From contig BTUI01000003.1 in the NCBI GenBank assembly GCA_045863195.1, positions 1 through 64,000 of the forward strand: a stretch of 64,000 nucleotides of DNA. The letters are read 5' to 3'. The notes under the pieces were generated by a model. It did not search any database, was not told the DNA's origin, and worked only from the letters and a program-made list of their open reading frames with translations. The translations under genes were made by a program, and so were the position numbers. Every line of letters starts with the position of its first letter. Position 1 is the stretch's first letter. The stretch comes from W-Chloroflexi-9 sp045863195. GTDB lineage: Bacteria > Chloroflexota > Dehalococcoidia > UBA2979. Shown here piece after piece: positions 54,718-62,803 of the stretch.

Positions 54718-54791
54718 TGGGGATTCGTCTAAAGGTAGGACAGCGCACTCTGGATGCGTCAGTCGAGGTTCGAATCCTCGATCCCCAGCCA
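54718..54791 (+). tRNA. tRNA-Gln (anticodon CTG)
   Basis: Acceptor TGGGGAT pairs with ATCCCCA, anticodon arm GCGCA-CT-CTG-GA-TGCGT, T arm GGTTCGAATCC, CCA encoded. The first base U and the arm sequences match tRNA-Gln rather than Glu. Follows gltX by 37 bases and has a hairpin terminator behind it. Confidence 0.95.
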
Positions 54792-54805
54792 ATCTCGACC
54801 GCCTG

Positions 54806-54828
54806 AACGCCCCCAGCACGGGGGCGTT
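54806..54828 (+). terminator. Terminator after tRNA-Gln
   Basis: AACGCCCCC and GGGGGCGTT pair (9 bp) around AGCAC, followed by ctcgtg. Placed 15 bases after the tRNA. Confidence 0.7.
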
Positions 54829-54921
54829 CTCGTGCCCGCCTCCTACTACTCGCGAGATGGCACGGCGGCAACGACGGGCATACACTTCGCGTCCTCATCA
54901 CCAATTGCGAAGGGAACCGCC

Positions 54922-55767
54922 ATGGGCAAGCTGGACGGCAAGGTCGCGCTCGTCACCGGCGCCAGCCGCGGGATCGGGCAGGCAATCGCGGAACTATTCG
55001 CCTCGGAGGGCGCGAAGGTCGTCTGCGCCGCCCGCACCCTGAAGGAGGGCGACCACCAGCTGGAGGGGTCGCTGGAGCGGACCGTCCAGAAGATCGTCGC
55101 CACCGGTGGCCAGGCCGTGGCCGTCACCGCCGACGTCTCCCGCGAGGACGATTGCAACCGGCTGGTCGAGGAGGCAGTCGCCGCCTTCGGGCCGGTCGAT
55201 GTCCTCGTGAACAACGCCGCGCTGAACTACTACATCCCGATCGTGGACTACCCGGCGAGCCGCTGGATGCGCGCGTTCGCGGTGAACGTGCACGGCCCGT
55301 TCATGCTCTCGAAGGCTGTCCTCCCCGCGATGATCGAGCGGAAGGGCGGCGCCATCATCAACATCTCCTCCGGCGCGGGCATCGGGCCCGGCCGCGGCCC
55401 CTACCCGGGCGCGCGCGTGACCGGCGGCACCATGTACGGCGCCTCCAAGGCGGCGCTGGAGCGGATGACGCAGGGCCTGGCGCAGGAGGTGTACGAGCAC
55501 GGCGTGACGGTGGCGTGCTTCTCGCCCTCGCAGGTGGTGCCGACGCCGGGGACCGTCTTCCACCACCTGGTGGACGGCCTGGACGACCCGAAGGGTGAGC
55601 CGCCGCTCATGATGGCGCGCGCCGCCCTGCTCCTGGCCACGGAGCCCGTGGACAAGGTCACCGGGCGGGTCACGTACAGCCAGCAGATCCTGCAGGAGTT
55701 CGGCTGGATCACCAACGGGAAGGGTACCGGCATCGACCGGCCCGGCTCCGGCTTCTCCCAGATGTAG
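54922..55767 (+). CDS. SDR-family oxidoreductase
   Basis: 281-residue short-chain dehydrogenase. TGASRGIGQAIAELF (NAD(P) loop), NNAALNYY, the catalytic Ser in INISSGAGIG, Tyr-x-x-x-Lys in YGASKAALERM, and a long C-terminal part (from 215) that differs from FabG. The segment between SSG and YGASK is longer than usual (GPGRGPYPGARVTGGTM). The substrate is unknown. It starts at ATG 54922 (agggaacc upstream) and ends in a 15-bp hairpin. Confidence 0.88.
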   Translation: MGKLDGKVALVTGASRGIGQAIAELFASEGAKVVCAARTLKEGDHQLEGSLERTVQKIVATGGQAVAVTADVSREDDCNRLVEEAVAAFGPVDVLVNNAALNYYIPIVDYPASRWMRAFAVNVHGPFMLSKAVLPAMIERKGGAIINISSGAGIGPGRGPYPGARVTGGTMYGASKAALERMTQGLAQEVYEHGVTVACFSPSQVVPTPGTVFHHLVDGLDDPKGEPPLMMARAALLLATEPVDKVTGRVTYSQQILQEFGWITNGKGTGIDRPGSGFSQM

Positions 55768-55781
55768 GGATTCCCGTCCAG

Positions 55782-55815
55782 TCGTACGCCCTCGGCTGCG
55801 GCCGAGGGCGTACGA
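55782..55815. terminator. 15-bp perfect hairpin after the SDR gene
   Basis: TCGTACGCCCTCGGC pairs perfectly with GCCGAGGGCGTACGA around tgcg, 15 bases after the stop. No U tract, but the strength and place fit a terminator. Confidence 0.65.
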
Positions 55816-55860
55816 TCACGTTCCACGAGACCGCACGACCATACGGAAGGGGACGACCAG

Positions 55861-56760
55861 ATGCACGAGGCCATCCGCGCGCTGGACGAGATCCGTCCCC
55901 TCCGCGACCCGATCCTCATCGGCGCCTTCACCGGCTTCACGGACGCGCCCGGCGCGGCGACCCACACCGTCGACTACCTCGTGAAGCAGTGGGTGGCGAC
56001 GCCGTTCGCCGAACTCGACCCGGAGCGGTTCTACGACTTCACGGTGCAGCGCCCGCGCGTCCGCCTGGAGCACGGCGAGCGCGTCCTGGACTGGCCGGCG
56101 AACCGCATCTACCTCGCCTCCCCCGTGGGGGCGACGCGGGACGTGCTGCTGATGACCGGCCAGGAGCCGCACCTGCGCTGGCGCACCTTCTGCGACGCGA
56201 TCCTCGAGGTGCTGCGGGAGACCGGCTCCACGACCAGCGTGACGCTGGGCGCGCAGCCCGCCGGCGTCCCGCACACGCGCCCCCTCCCCGTCTCACTCTC
56301 CGCCTCGCACGAGGAGTTCGAGACGCTGTTCGGGCTGAAGGCGCCGGCGTCCCGGTACCAGGGCCAGACCGGCATCGTGGGCGTGCTCAACCTGCAACTG
56401 CGCGCGCAGGGCTGGAAGAACGCCAGCCTCTGGGCCATGGCGCCACACTACCTGACCGTGGGGCCGAACCCGCACATCGCCACGGCGCTCGTGCGCCTCG
56501 TGGACCGCGCGCTCGGCACCAGCACCCCGGTGGGGCCGCTGACCGAGGAGGCGGAGCAGTTCGACGAGCAGGTGCGCCAGGTGGTGGCGGAGTCGGACGA
56601 GGCGGCCGCCTACGTCCGGCAACTCGAGGAGCAGTACGACTCCAGCCGCCCCGCCCTGCCGCCCGGCGCGCCGGAGACGCCCGCCGAGGATCTGCCGCCG
56701 ACCCCGGAGATCCTCGACGACCTCGAACGGTTCCTGCGCGAGCAGCGCAAGGGCGACTGA
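55861..56760 (+). CDS. PAC2-family protein
   Basis: 299 residues of the PAC2 (proteasome assembly chaperone 2-like) family, found in Actinobacteria, Archaea and Chloroflexi without a settled function. Marks: PILIGAFTGFTDAPGAATHT, FYDFTVQRPRVRL, RIYLASPVGATRDVLLMTGQ-like strand, YQGQTGIVGVLN and a helical C-terminus. The acidic tail (from about 270) resembles a docking segment. No proteasome gene is in the window. Confidence 0.88.
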   Translation: MHEAIRALDEIRPLRDPILIGAFTGFTDAPGAATHTVDYLVKQWVATPFAELDPERFYDFTVQRPRVRLEHGERVLDWPANRIYLASPVGATRDVLLMTGQEPHLRWRTFCDAILEVLRETGSTTSVTLGAQPAGVPHTRPLPVSLSASHEEFETLFGLKAPASRYQGQTGIVGVLNLQLRAQGWKNASLWAMAPHYLTVGPNPHIATALVRLVDRALGTSTPVGPLTEEAEQFDEQVRQVVAESDEAAAYVRQLEEQYDSSRPALPPGAPETPAEDLPPTPEILDDLERFLREQRKGD

Positions 56761-56779
56761 GCCTCGCGCGTCCGAGTGG

Positions 56780-57679
56780 CTATCGCCCGGACGCCAGCAC
56801 CACGAACGATACGGCGAGGAACGCGACCACCGCGCCCAGCAGCGGAGCGTCACGCATCACCAGTTCGTCCACCGGCCGCGCCCCCGCTCGCCTCGCGAGG
56901 ATCGCGAAGCGCCAGAGCCCGAGCGTGACCGGGACGAGCGCAAGCAGCAGCAGGCCTCCGCCCGGTGCACCGGGACGCACCGCGTACGCGGCGAAGATGC
57001 CGCCGATCCACCACCCGGTGAACCCGACGGCCACCTGCAGGAACGGCGGACGGTAGCGACGGTGCACCGACCGATGCGCCCCCGCGAGGTCGCCGAGGAG
57101 CGCCTGCTCCTGCTCCCGCTTCAGCCAGACGACGAACAGCGCGCCCAGCGTCGCGAGCGACACCAGCCAGCCCGAGGCGGGGACGTCGATCGCCGCGGCG
57201 CCCGCGATCGCGCGCAGCCCAAAGCCGGCCGCGATGGCGCACGCCTCCACCACCGGGACGCGTCGGAGGAAGCGGGTGTAGAGCGCGGACAGGACCAGGT
57301 AGGCGAGCAGCACGGCGGCGAAGGCGGGGGCGAGCACGTAGCCAGCGACGAGCGCCACCCCCGCGAGGAGCAGCGCCCAGCGGGTCGCTTCGGCGGCGGC
57401 GAGTGCGCCGGCGGCGATCGGGCGCTCGCGCTTCCTCGGGTGCGCGCGGTCGGACTCGGCGTCGCGGGCGTCGTTCGCGAGGTAGACGGCGGAGGAGGCG
57501 ACGGAGAAGACGGCCACGCCGAGGAGTCCGCGGAGCAGGACCCGCCGCCAGTCCTCCAGCGCGCCGGCGTCCCAGTGCTCGTCCACGGAGAACACGGCGG
57601 CGGCGAGGAGGAGGAGGTTCTTCTGCCACTGGAGCGGGCGGGCGGCGCGCCAGAGGGCGCTCACCGGCGCAGTCGTCAT
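56780..57679 (-). CDS. UbiA-family prenyltransferase, decaprenyl-phosphate phosphoribosyltransferase-like
   Basis: 299 residues, eight or nine spans. The start RAARPLQWQKNLLLLAAAVF and the Asp-rich motif NDARDAESDRAHPRKRERPI-AAG match the DPPR synthase branch of UbiA, which makes decaprenyl-phosphoryl-ribose for arabinan-type glycans. The second Asp region is less clear (KREQEQALLGDLAGAHR). It diverges from the gtrA-GT2-GT operon, so a joint role in envelope glycan making is likely. Quinone-type UbiA activity is the alternative. Confidence 0.82.
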   Translation of the reverse strand: MTTAPVSALWRAARPLQWQKNLLLLAAAVFSVDEHWDAGALEDWRRVLLRGLLGVAVFSVASSAVYLANDARDAESDRAHPRKRERPIAAGALAAAEATRWALLLAGVALVAGYVLAPAFAAVLLAYLVLSALYTRFLRRVPVVEACAIAAGFGLRAIAGAAAIDVPASGWLVSLATLGALFVVWLKREQEQALLGDLAGAHRSVHRRYRPPFLQVAVGFTGWWIGGIFAAYAVRPGAPGGGLLLLALVPVTLGLWRFAILARRAGARPVDELVMRDAPLLGAVVAFLAVSFVVLASGR

Positions 57680-57808
57680 CAGGCTTCCCCCTGCGTCGCG
57701 CCGGCCCGCGTTTCACCGAGAGTCTACCGAGGCGGCCCCTTCCGGGGTGCCCTCGGGCCGCGCGAACACCGACAATGGCGGGGTGACACACCACCACCAG
57801 GCCACCGC

Positions 57809-58264
57809 ATGACCGACATCTCCACGGCCGGGCGTCCCGGCCTCCTCGGACGGCTGTCGCGGAGCCGCCTCGCGCGCGTTGCGCTGGTCGGCGCGATGTC
57901 AGGCGCGGTGGACTTCGGCGTGTTCAACCTCCTGCTCCTGACCGGCGCACGAGGCGCGGCCGCGGTGGTGCTGTTCAACACGCTCGCCTTCGGCTGCGCG
58001 ATGGTGGTGAATTACAGCCTCAACGCACGCTTCTCCTTCGGCGTGGCGATGACGCGGGAGAGCGCGGTCCGGTACACGGTGTTCACCGCCTTCGGGCTGG
58101 TGCTGTACAACGGGAACCTGCTGCTGGTGCGCTGGCTGCTGGACGCCGACGATCCGGTCCTGCTGAACGCCTCCAAGGTGATCGCGATGGGTGTGCTCGT
58201 GGTGTGGAACTACCTCGGCTACCACCGGTTCGTCTTCCGCCCCGCGGACGGTGGCGGCCGGTGA
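57809..58264 (+). CDS. GtrA-family membrane protein
   Basis: 151 residues with four spans. Begins LARVALVGAMSGAVDFGVFN and ends KVIAMGVLVVWNYLGYHRFVF, the family's ends. GtrA proteins are proposed flippases for polyprenyl-linked sugars. Its stop overlaps the GT2 start (GTGA), which supports a pair in which GT2 charges the lipid and GtrA moves it. Confidence 0.88.
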   Translation: MTDISTAGRPGLLGRLSRSRLARVALVGAMSGAVDFGVFNLLLLTGARGAAAVVLFNTLAFGCAMVVNYSLNARFSFGVAMTRESAVRYTVFTAFGLVLYNGNLLLVRWLLDADDPVLLNASKVIAMGVLVVWNYLGYHRFVFRPADGGGR

Positions 58265-59004
58265 CGCGCACGCTGTCGGTCGTCCTCCCCGCGAAGGACG
58301 AGGAGCGCCGCCTGGGCCGCGCGATCGCGCGCCTGCGCGAGGTCGCGCCCGCGCTCGGCATCACCGAGGTTGTAGTCGTGGACGATGGCAGCCGCGACCG
58401 GACGCCCGATCTCGTGCGTGCCGCGGAGGCGGAGGGCGGCGTGCCGGCGTTCCGGCTGGTGCAGCACCCGCAGAACCGCGGCAAGGGCGCGGCGCTCCGC
58501 ACGGGGATGCGCGCGGCGACCGGCGACGTCATCGCCGTGTTCGATGCCGACCTGTCGGTCGACCCCACCTACCTGACGGACGCCCTCGCGCGGATCGACG
58601 CGGGAGCGCAGGTGGTGAGCGGCACCCGACTGCAGCCGGACGGGACGGAGGCGCGCGGCTCGCAGCCGCTGTTCCGCCGGATCGGGAGCCGCGGCTTCCG
58701 GTTCCTCCAGCAGACGATCGTGGGGCTGCCGTTCGCGGACACGCAGTGCCCGTTCAAGGTGATGACGCGCGAGGCGCGCGACGCCATCGTGCCGCACCTG
58801 GAGATCGACCGCTGGAACTTCGACGTGGAGTTCCTGGTGGTCGCGATGCGGCAGGGCTTCGTGGTGCGCGAGCAGCCGGTTGTCTTCGAGCACGTCGAGG
58901 GCTCCACGGTGCGGATGACGCCGGGCTACTTCATCGAGCAGCCACGCGCGCTCTGGGCGATCCGCCGCCGGCACGGGGCGGTGCGCCGGAGCGACCGCCG
59001 GTGA
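58261..59004 (+). CDS. GT2 glycosyltransferase (polyprenyl-phosphate sugar synthase type)
   Basis: 247 residues from a GTG. N-terminal SVVLPAKDEERRLGRAIARL, the nucleotide-binding VVVDDGSRDRTPDLV, GKGAALRTGMRAATGDVIA and the metal motif FDADLSVDP (DAD). The second half has DTQCPFKVMTREARDAIVP, as in dolichyl-phosphate glucose/mannose synthases. No C-terminal spans. Overlaps both neighbours by four bases. Confidence 0.9.
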   Translation: MTRTLSVVLPAKDEERRLGRAIARLREVAPALGITEVVVVDDGSRDRTPDLVRAAEAEGGVPAFRLVQHPQNRGKGAALRTGMRAATGDVIAVFDADLSVDPTYLTDALARIDAGAQVVSGTRLQPDGTEARGSQPLFRRIGSRGFRFLQQTIVGLPFADTQCPFKVMTREARDAIVPHLEIDRWNFDVEFLVVAMRQGFVVREQPVVFEHVEGSTVRMTPGYFIEQPRALWAIRRRHGAVRRSDRR

Positions 59005-60692
59005 GCCGCACCCCGCTCCAGCGCGCCGGTTCGTACGAACGCCGTGGCCCGCTCGGCATCGAGGCGGCGTTCCGCGGCCTCGGGCGGCGGTGGCTGACAG
59101 ACTGGCCGCACCGGTCGTGGGACCTGCCCGTCTCGGTACCCTCGCGCCGTGCCTCGCAATGGGTGTTCGCACTGGCGGTCGTGGTGGCCGCGGTGAACCT
59201 CGCGATCGTGATCTGGGCGGACCTGGACTGGGTGTGGGCGGACGGCCGCGCCCGCCTGACGATCGCGCGATCGATCATCGACAACAAGCAGCCGGGGTTC
59301 ACGCAGTTCGGCAACACCTGGCTGCCGCTGCACCCCGCCTCCATGCGGCCGCTGATCTGGATCGACTGGGCGTTCCGGTCGGGTGCGGCCGGCATCCTGG
59401 TGAGCACGATCTCGCTCGCCGTATGTATCTTCTACCTGCACCGCTTCGTGTTCCTGCTGACCCGATCGATGGGCGGCGCGTTCGTCGCCGCGGTCGCCCT
59501 CACGCTCTCGCCGAACTTCATGTTCATGGCGGGGACGCCGATGTCGGAGACGCCGTTCGCGGCGCTGACGATGGCGGCCTGGTACTACCTCGTGCTGTGG
59601 ACACGTGATCCGTCGCAGGCGCGGGCGCTGACGATCGCCGGGTTGTGCGTGGGCGCGGGCGCGATGATCCGCTACGAGGCGTGGTTCTTCGTGCCGGCGG
59701 GCGCCGCGTTCATGGTGCTGAGCCGCATCCAGAAGGAACGGCCAACGCCGTTCTGGCAGACGCGCATGGAGGGCGAACTGCTGGCGTTCGTGTCGCTGGC
59801 GGTGTTCCCGATCTTCCTGTTCATCGTCTACAACTGGCTCATCTTCGACCACCCGGACGCGTTCCTGCGGAACAACGAGCAGGCGGTGGCGGAGCAGGCG
59901 GTCGGGCTCAACCTGGGCGGGAACCTGAGCAACACCACCCGCGTGCTCGGCTGGACGATCCTCGACAACATCGGGTACATCGCCAGCGCGACCGCCGCGA
60001 TCGGCCTCGCCGTGTTCGCGGTCGTCGGGCGGCGGCCGGTCGCGTGGATCGCCATGCTGCTGCCGGCGGTGTCGATCGCCTTCTTCTTCTACTCGATCTA
60101 CAGCGGGGGCTCGGTCCTCCGGCATGATCGGGTGTACGAGGGGTTCGGCCTGCTGAACGCCCGATACGGCGTGATCGCGATCCCGCCGGCCGCCGTCGCC
60201 ATCGGCGTCCTCGGCTCGTTCGGGCGGCTGCCGGCGCTGCTCGCGCTCGCCGCCGTCGGCATCCAGTTCGGCGCGTTCATGACCTCCCCCACGCCGGTGA
60301 TCACCGTGCGGGACGCGACCCAGACCGGCTACCGCCACTTCGAGGCGACCGCGCAACTCTTCGACGAGGTCTACGACGGCGGCGATGTGCTGATGGCGCT
60401 CCGCGACCACGCGCAGTTGCTGCCGGCGATCCACCTCCACCTGGACCAGGTGATCCACGAGGGCGTCTCCCAGGTCTCGCCCACGTGGGAGATGGCGCTC
60501 GCCGACCCGGCCGCGTACGTCCGGTGGATCGTGATCCGTGAGAACGGCCAGGGCAAACTGGACCAGCTGATCCCGCCGATCATCCTCGAACGTGACTTCG
60601 AGGTGGTCGGCGAGGTCCGCCTGGAGGCGCCGTACTTCGTGGAGCGCATCTACCGCGTGCGTCCCGGCATCAACCGCGCGCCCGCGCGCTGA
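59001..60692 (+). CDS. Membrane glycosyltransferase (GT39/PMT-like)
   Basis: 563 residues from a GTG that overlaps the GT2 stop. A cytoplasmic N-terminus (1-50) leads to about ten spans, the first near 52-72. The first outer loop carries ADLDWVWADGRARLTIARSI, an acidic motif at the place where PMT-type enzymes have their catalytic Asp. A soluble C-terminal part (about 450-563) follows. It probably transfers a sugar from the lipid made by the GT2 gene to an outer acceptor. The acceptor is unknown. Confidence 0.75.
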   Translation: MSRTPLQRAGSYERRGPLGIEAAFRGLGRRWLTDWPHRSWDLPVSVPSRRASQWVFALAVVVAAVNLAIVIWADLDWVWADGRARLTIARSIIDNKQPGFTQFGNTWLPLHPASMRPLIWIDWAFRSGAAGILVSTISLAVCIFYLHRFVFLLTRSMGGAFVAAVALTLSPNFMFMAGTPMSETPFAALTMAAWYYLVLWTRDPSQARALTIAGLCVGAGAMIRYEAWFFVPAGAAFMVLSRIQKERPTPFWQTRMEGELLAFVSLAVFPIFLFIVYNWLIFDHPDAFLRNNEQAVAEQAVGLNLGGNLSNTTRVLGWTILDNIGYIASATAAIGLAVFAVVGRRPVAWIAMLLPAVSIAFFFYSIYSGGSVLRHDRVYEGFGLLNARYGVIAIPPAAVAIGVLGSFGRLPALLALAAVGIQFGAFMTSPTPVITVRDATQTGYRHFEATAQLFDEVYDGGDVLMALRDHAQLLPAIHLHLDQVIHEGVSQVSPTWEMALADPAAYVRWIVIRENGQGKLDQLIPPIILERDFEVVGEVRLEAPYFVERIYRVRPGINRAPAR

Positions 60693-60830
60693 CGGCCCGC
60701 CAACGTCCCGCCGGTGCGGGACGTTCGACCGGTGGCCGCAAACCCACCTCGTGACACTGTTGAACTGGGCAAGTGGTCGAACAAGGCGCGACCACGCTCA
60801 CGCCCGCGTCGATCCGAAGGGGGGACCGGC

Positions 60831-62207
60831 ATGGCTTCGACCGGCATGGGGTTCGAGGACCTGGCACGTGAGGCTGCGAACCAGCGCCTGGGGCGGCGGC
60901 GCGTCCTCCGCTTCGGGCTGGGCGCGATCCTCGCGCTGATCGGGTGGCGCCTCGTGACGCCTCCGGCCGGCGCAGCCCCGCCGTCCGCCGCCGCCGAACC
61001 AGCGGCAGCGGCCGCCGCCAACCCGCCGCCGTTCGGCGACTTCCTCCGCATGGCCGCGTCCAACATCGCGAACCTGATCACCCGCCTCACGTCCAGCGAC
61101 AGCGCAGGGACCTTCGAGGCGGTGTCCACGGGCGACGGCCCCGCGCTGTCCGGCCAGGCGTTCACGGCTCGGGCGGTCGTCGGCACCAGCGTCACGAACG
61201 TCGGCGTGTTCGGCTACTCCGAGGCGCATGTGGGCGTGGTCGGAGAAGGCGGCGACCGTGGCGTCCACGGCTTCAGCCCGACCATGGTCGGCGTCCGTGC
61301 CGCCTCCAACACCGGCATCGGCCTCGCCGCCACAAGCGGCAGCCCGCCGCCATCCGAGCCCTCCCCGCCCTCGCCGGCCGGCCCGATCGCCGTGGTCGCG
61401 GAGTCGTTCAACCCCGGCGGCGTGGGGGTGGTGGCGAAGGGGCCGGAGCGCGGCCTGGACGCCTACTCAGAGACGGGTGTCGGCGCGAAGGGCGAGTCCG
61501 TGCAATCGGCCGGCGTGGTCGCGAAGAGCGGTCAGGCGCAGGGCCTCTACGCCCAGTCGGACGGCCTGAACACCGCCGCCGTGGAGGCTGTGGCCACCTC
61601 CACCGACCTCGCCACGTTCAACACGGGCGTCCTCGGCCGCGTCGAGCGCGGCCACGGCGTGCAGGGGTACGCCGCGACCGGTATCGGCGTGAAGGGACAG
61701 AGCGAGGAGACCAGCGGGAGCGGCATCGGCGTCCTGGGTGACGCCGCCGCGGGCGTGGCGGTGAAGGGCTTCTCCCGCGACGCGACCGGCATTGGGATCG
61801 GCGTGCTGGGCGAGGCGCTGACGGGCGTGGCGCTGAAGGGCTTCGTCGGCTCGCCCGGAGGCATGGGCGCCGTGGGCGAAGCGCCGGAAGGGACGGGCGT
61901 CCTCGGGTCGTCCGTCGCGGGCACGGGCGTCCACGCCTACTCCGTGAGCGGCTGGGCACTGAACGCGCAGGGCCGAGCGCGCTTCGAGAGCGTGACGGTG
62001 GTGCCGGTGAACGCCGGGCGCAACGTGGGCCGCCTGACCGGCATCCCGCACGCGCACACGGGCTCCGTGGGGATCGCCACGGCGCAGGGCACGGGCCTCG
62101 GCGTGGCGGTGAGCCACATCGCCATCCCGGAGGACGGGACGGTGGAGGTGCACCTGACCGGTGCGGCCTCGGCCGCCGGCTACGTGGCGGTGCTGATCCT
62201 GAACTAG
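60831..62207 (+). CDS. Tat-signal surface protein with G-x-G repeats
   Basis: 458 residues from the ATG at 60831 (gaagggggga upstream). The N-terminal GRRRVLRFGLGAILALIGW (21-39) is a twin-arginine signal with a hydrophobic core, followed by AGAAPPS. From about 95 to 385 the chain is made of short repeats such as VGVFGYSEAHVGVVGEG, GVGAKGES and GIGVLGDA, the pattern of beta-solenoid or fibre-like domains. The last 75 residues (from NAQGRARFESVTVVPV) are a different domain ending in hydrophobic strands. Probably a cell-surface fibre or adhesin. Confidence 0.75.
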   Translation: MASTGMGFEDLAREAANQRLGRRRVLRFGLGAILALIGWRLVTPPAGAAPPSAAAEPAAAAAANPPPFGDFLRMAASNIANLITRLTSSDSAGTFEAVSTGDGPALSGQAFTARAVVGTSVTNVGVFGYSEAHVGVVGEGGDRGVHGFSPTMVGVRAASNTGIGLAATSGSPPPSEPSPPSPAGPIAVVAESFNPGGVGVVAKGPERGLDAYSETGVGAKGESVQSAGVVAKSGQAQGLYAQSDGLNTAAVEAVATSTDLATFNTGVLGRVERGHGVQGYAATGIGVKGQSEETSGSGIGVLGDAAAGVAVKGFSRDATGIGIGVLGEALTGVALKGFVGSPGGMGAVGEAPEGTGVLGSSVAGTGVHAYSVSGWALNAQGRARFESVTVVPVNAGRNVGRLTGIPHAHTGSVGIATAQGTGLGVAVSHIAIPEDGTVEVHLTGAASAAGYVAVLILN

Positions 62208-62218
62208 GCGCGCAGCAT

Positions 62219-62788
62219 CTAGCGTGGGTCTTCGCCCTCGCGGATCGCCTTCGCGTCCCACGCGATCGCGTGGCACAGCAGGTCGAAGAGCGCCTCCGCC
62301 AGCGGCACGGAGTCCGTCTCCACCGGCAGCCAGTCGTCCGCGAGCGCGGAGAGCGCGCTGGGGGCGCGGCACGTGAACGCGACCACGCGCACGCCTCGGT
62401 CGCGGGCGGCCTGCGCCGCGTTCACGATGTTCGGCGAGCGTCCGCTGGTGCTGATCGCGACCAGGATGTCGCCGGGGCGCGTGAGGTCTTCCACCTGGCG
62501 CTGGATCGCGACCTCGAACGAGTCGTCGTTCGACCAGGCGGTCAGGAGCGGCACGTTGTCGTTCAGGCAGAACGCGCGGATCGCCGGACGCCCGGGCACG
62601 CCGGCGCCCTTCACGAGGTCGTTCGTGAAGTGGCTCGCCATCGCCGCGGAGCCGCCATTCCCGACGACGAACACGCTCGCACCGCGCTCGGCCGCCGCGA
62701 CGAGTTCCTTCGCCACGCGCCGCGTCAGTGCGACATCGATGTGGTCGAGGCCGACGCGCGCGCCGGCGATGAAGTCTTCGATCCGCAG
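62219..62788 (-). CDS. SIS-domain phosphosugar isomerase (GmhA-like)
   Basis: About 189 residues. The SIS fold has FVVGNGGSAAMASHFTNDLV (sugar-phosphate loop) and LVAISTSGRSPNIVNAAQAA, the pattern of sedoheptulose 7-phosphate isomerase GmhA. The N-terminal helix needed for the fold (IEDFIAGARVGLDHIDVAL) lies upstream of the first GTG (62716). The frame is closed by a stop just above, leaving only CTG at 62788, six bases after GAGGAG, as a start. It follows the sugar transferase gene closely (15 bases). Confidence 0.82.
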   Translation of the reverse strand: MRIEDFIAGARVGLDHIDVALTRRVAKELVAAAERGASVFVVGNGGSAAMASHFTNDLVKGAGVPGRPAIRAFCLNDNVPLLTAWSNDDSFEVAIQRQVEDLTRPGDILVAISTSGRSPNIVNAAQAARDRGVRVVAFTCRAPSALSALADDWLPVETDSVPLAEALFDLLCHAIAWDAKAIREGEDPR

Positions 62789-62803
62789 GGGAGTCTCCTC
62801 GTC

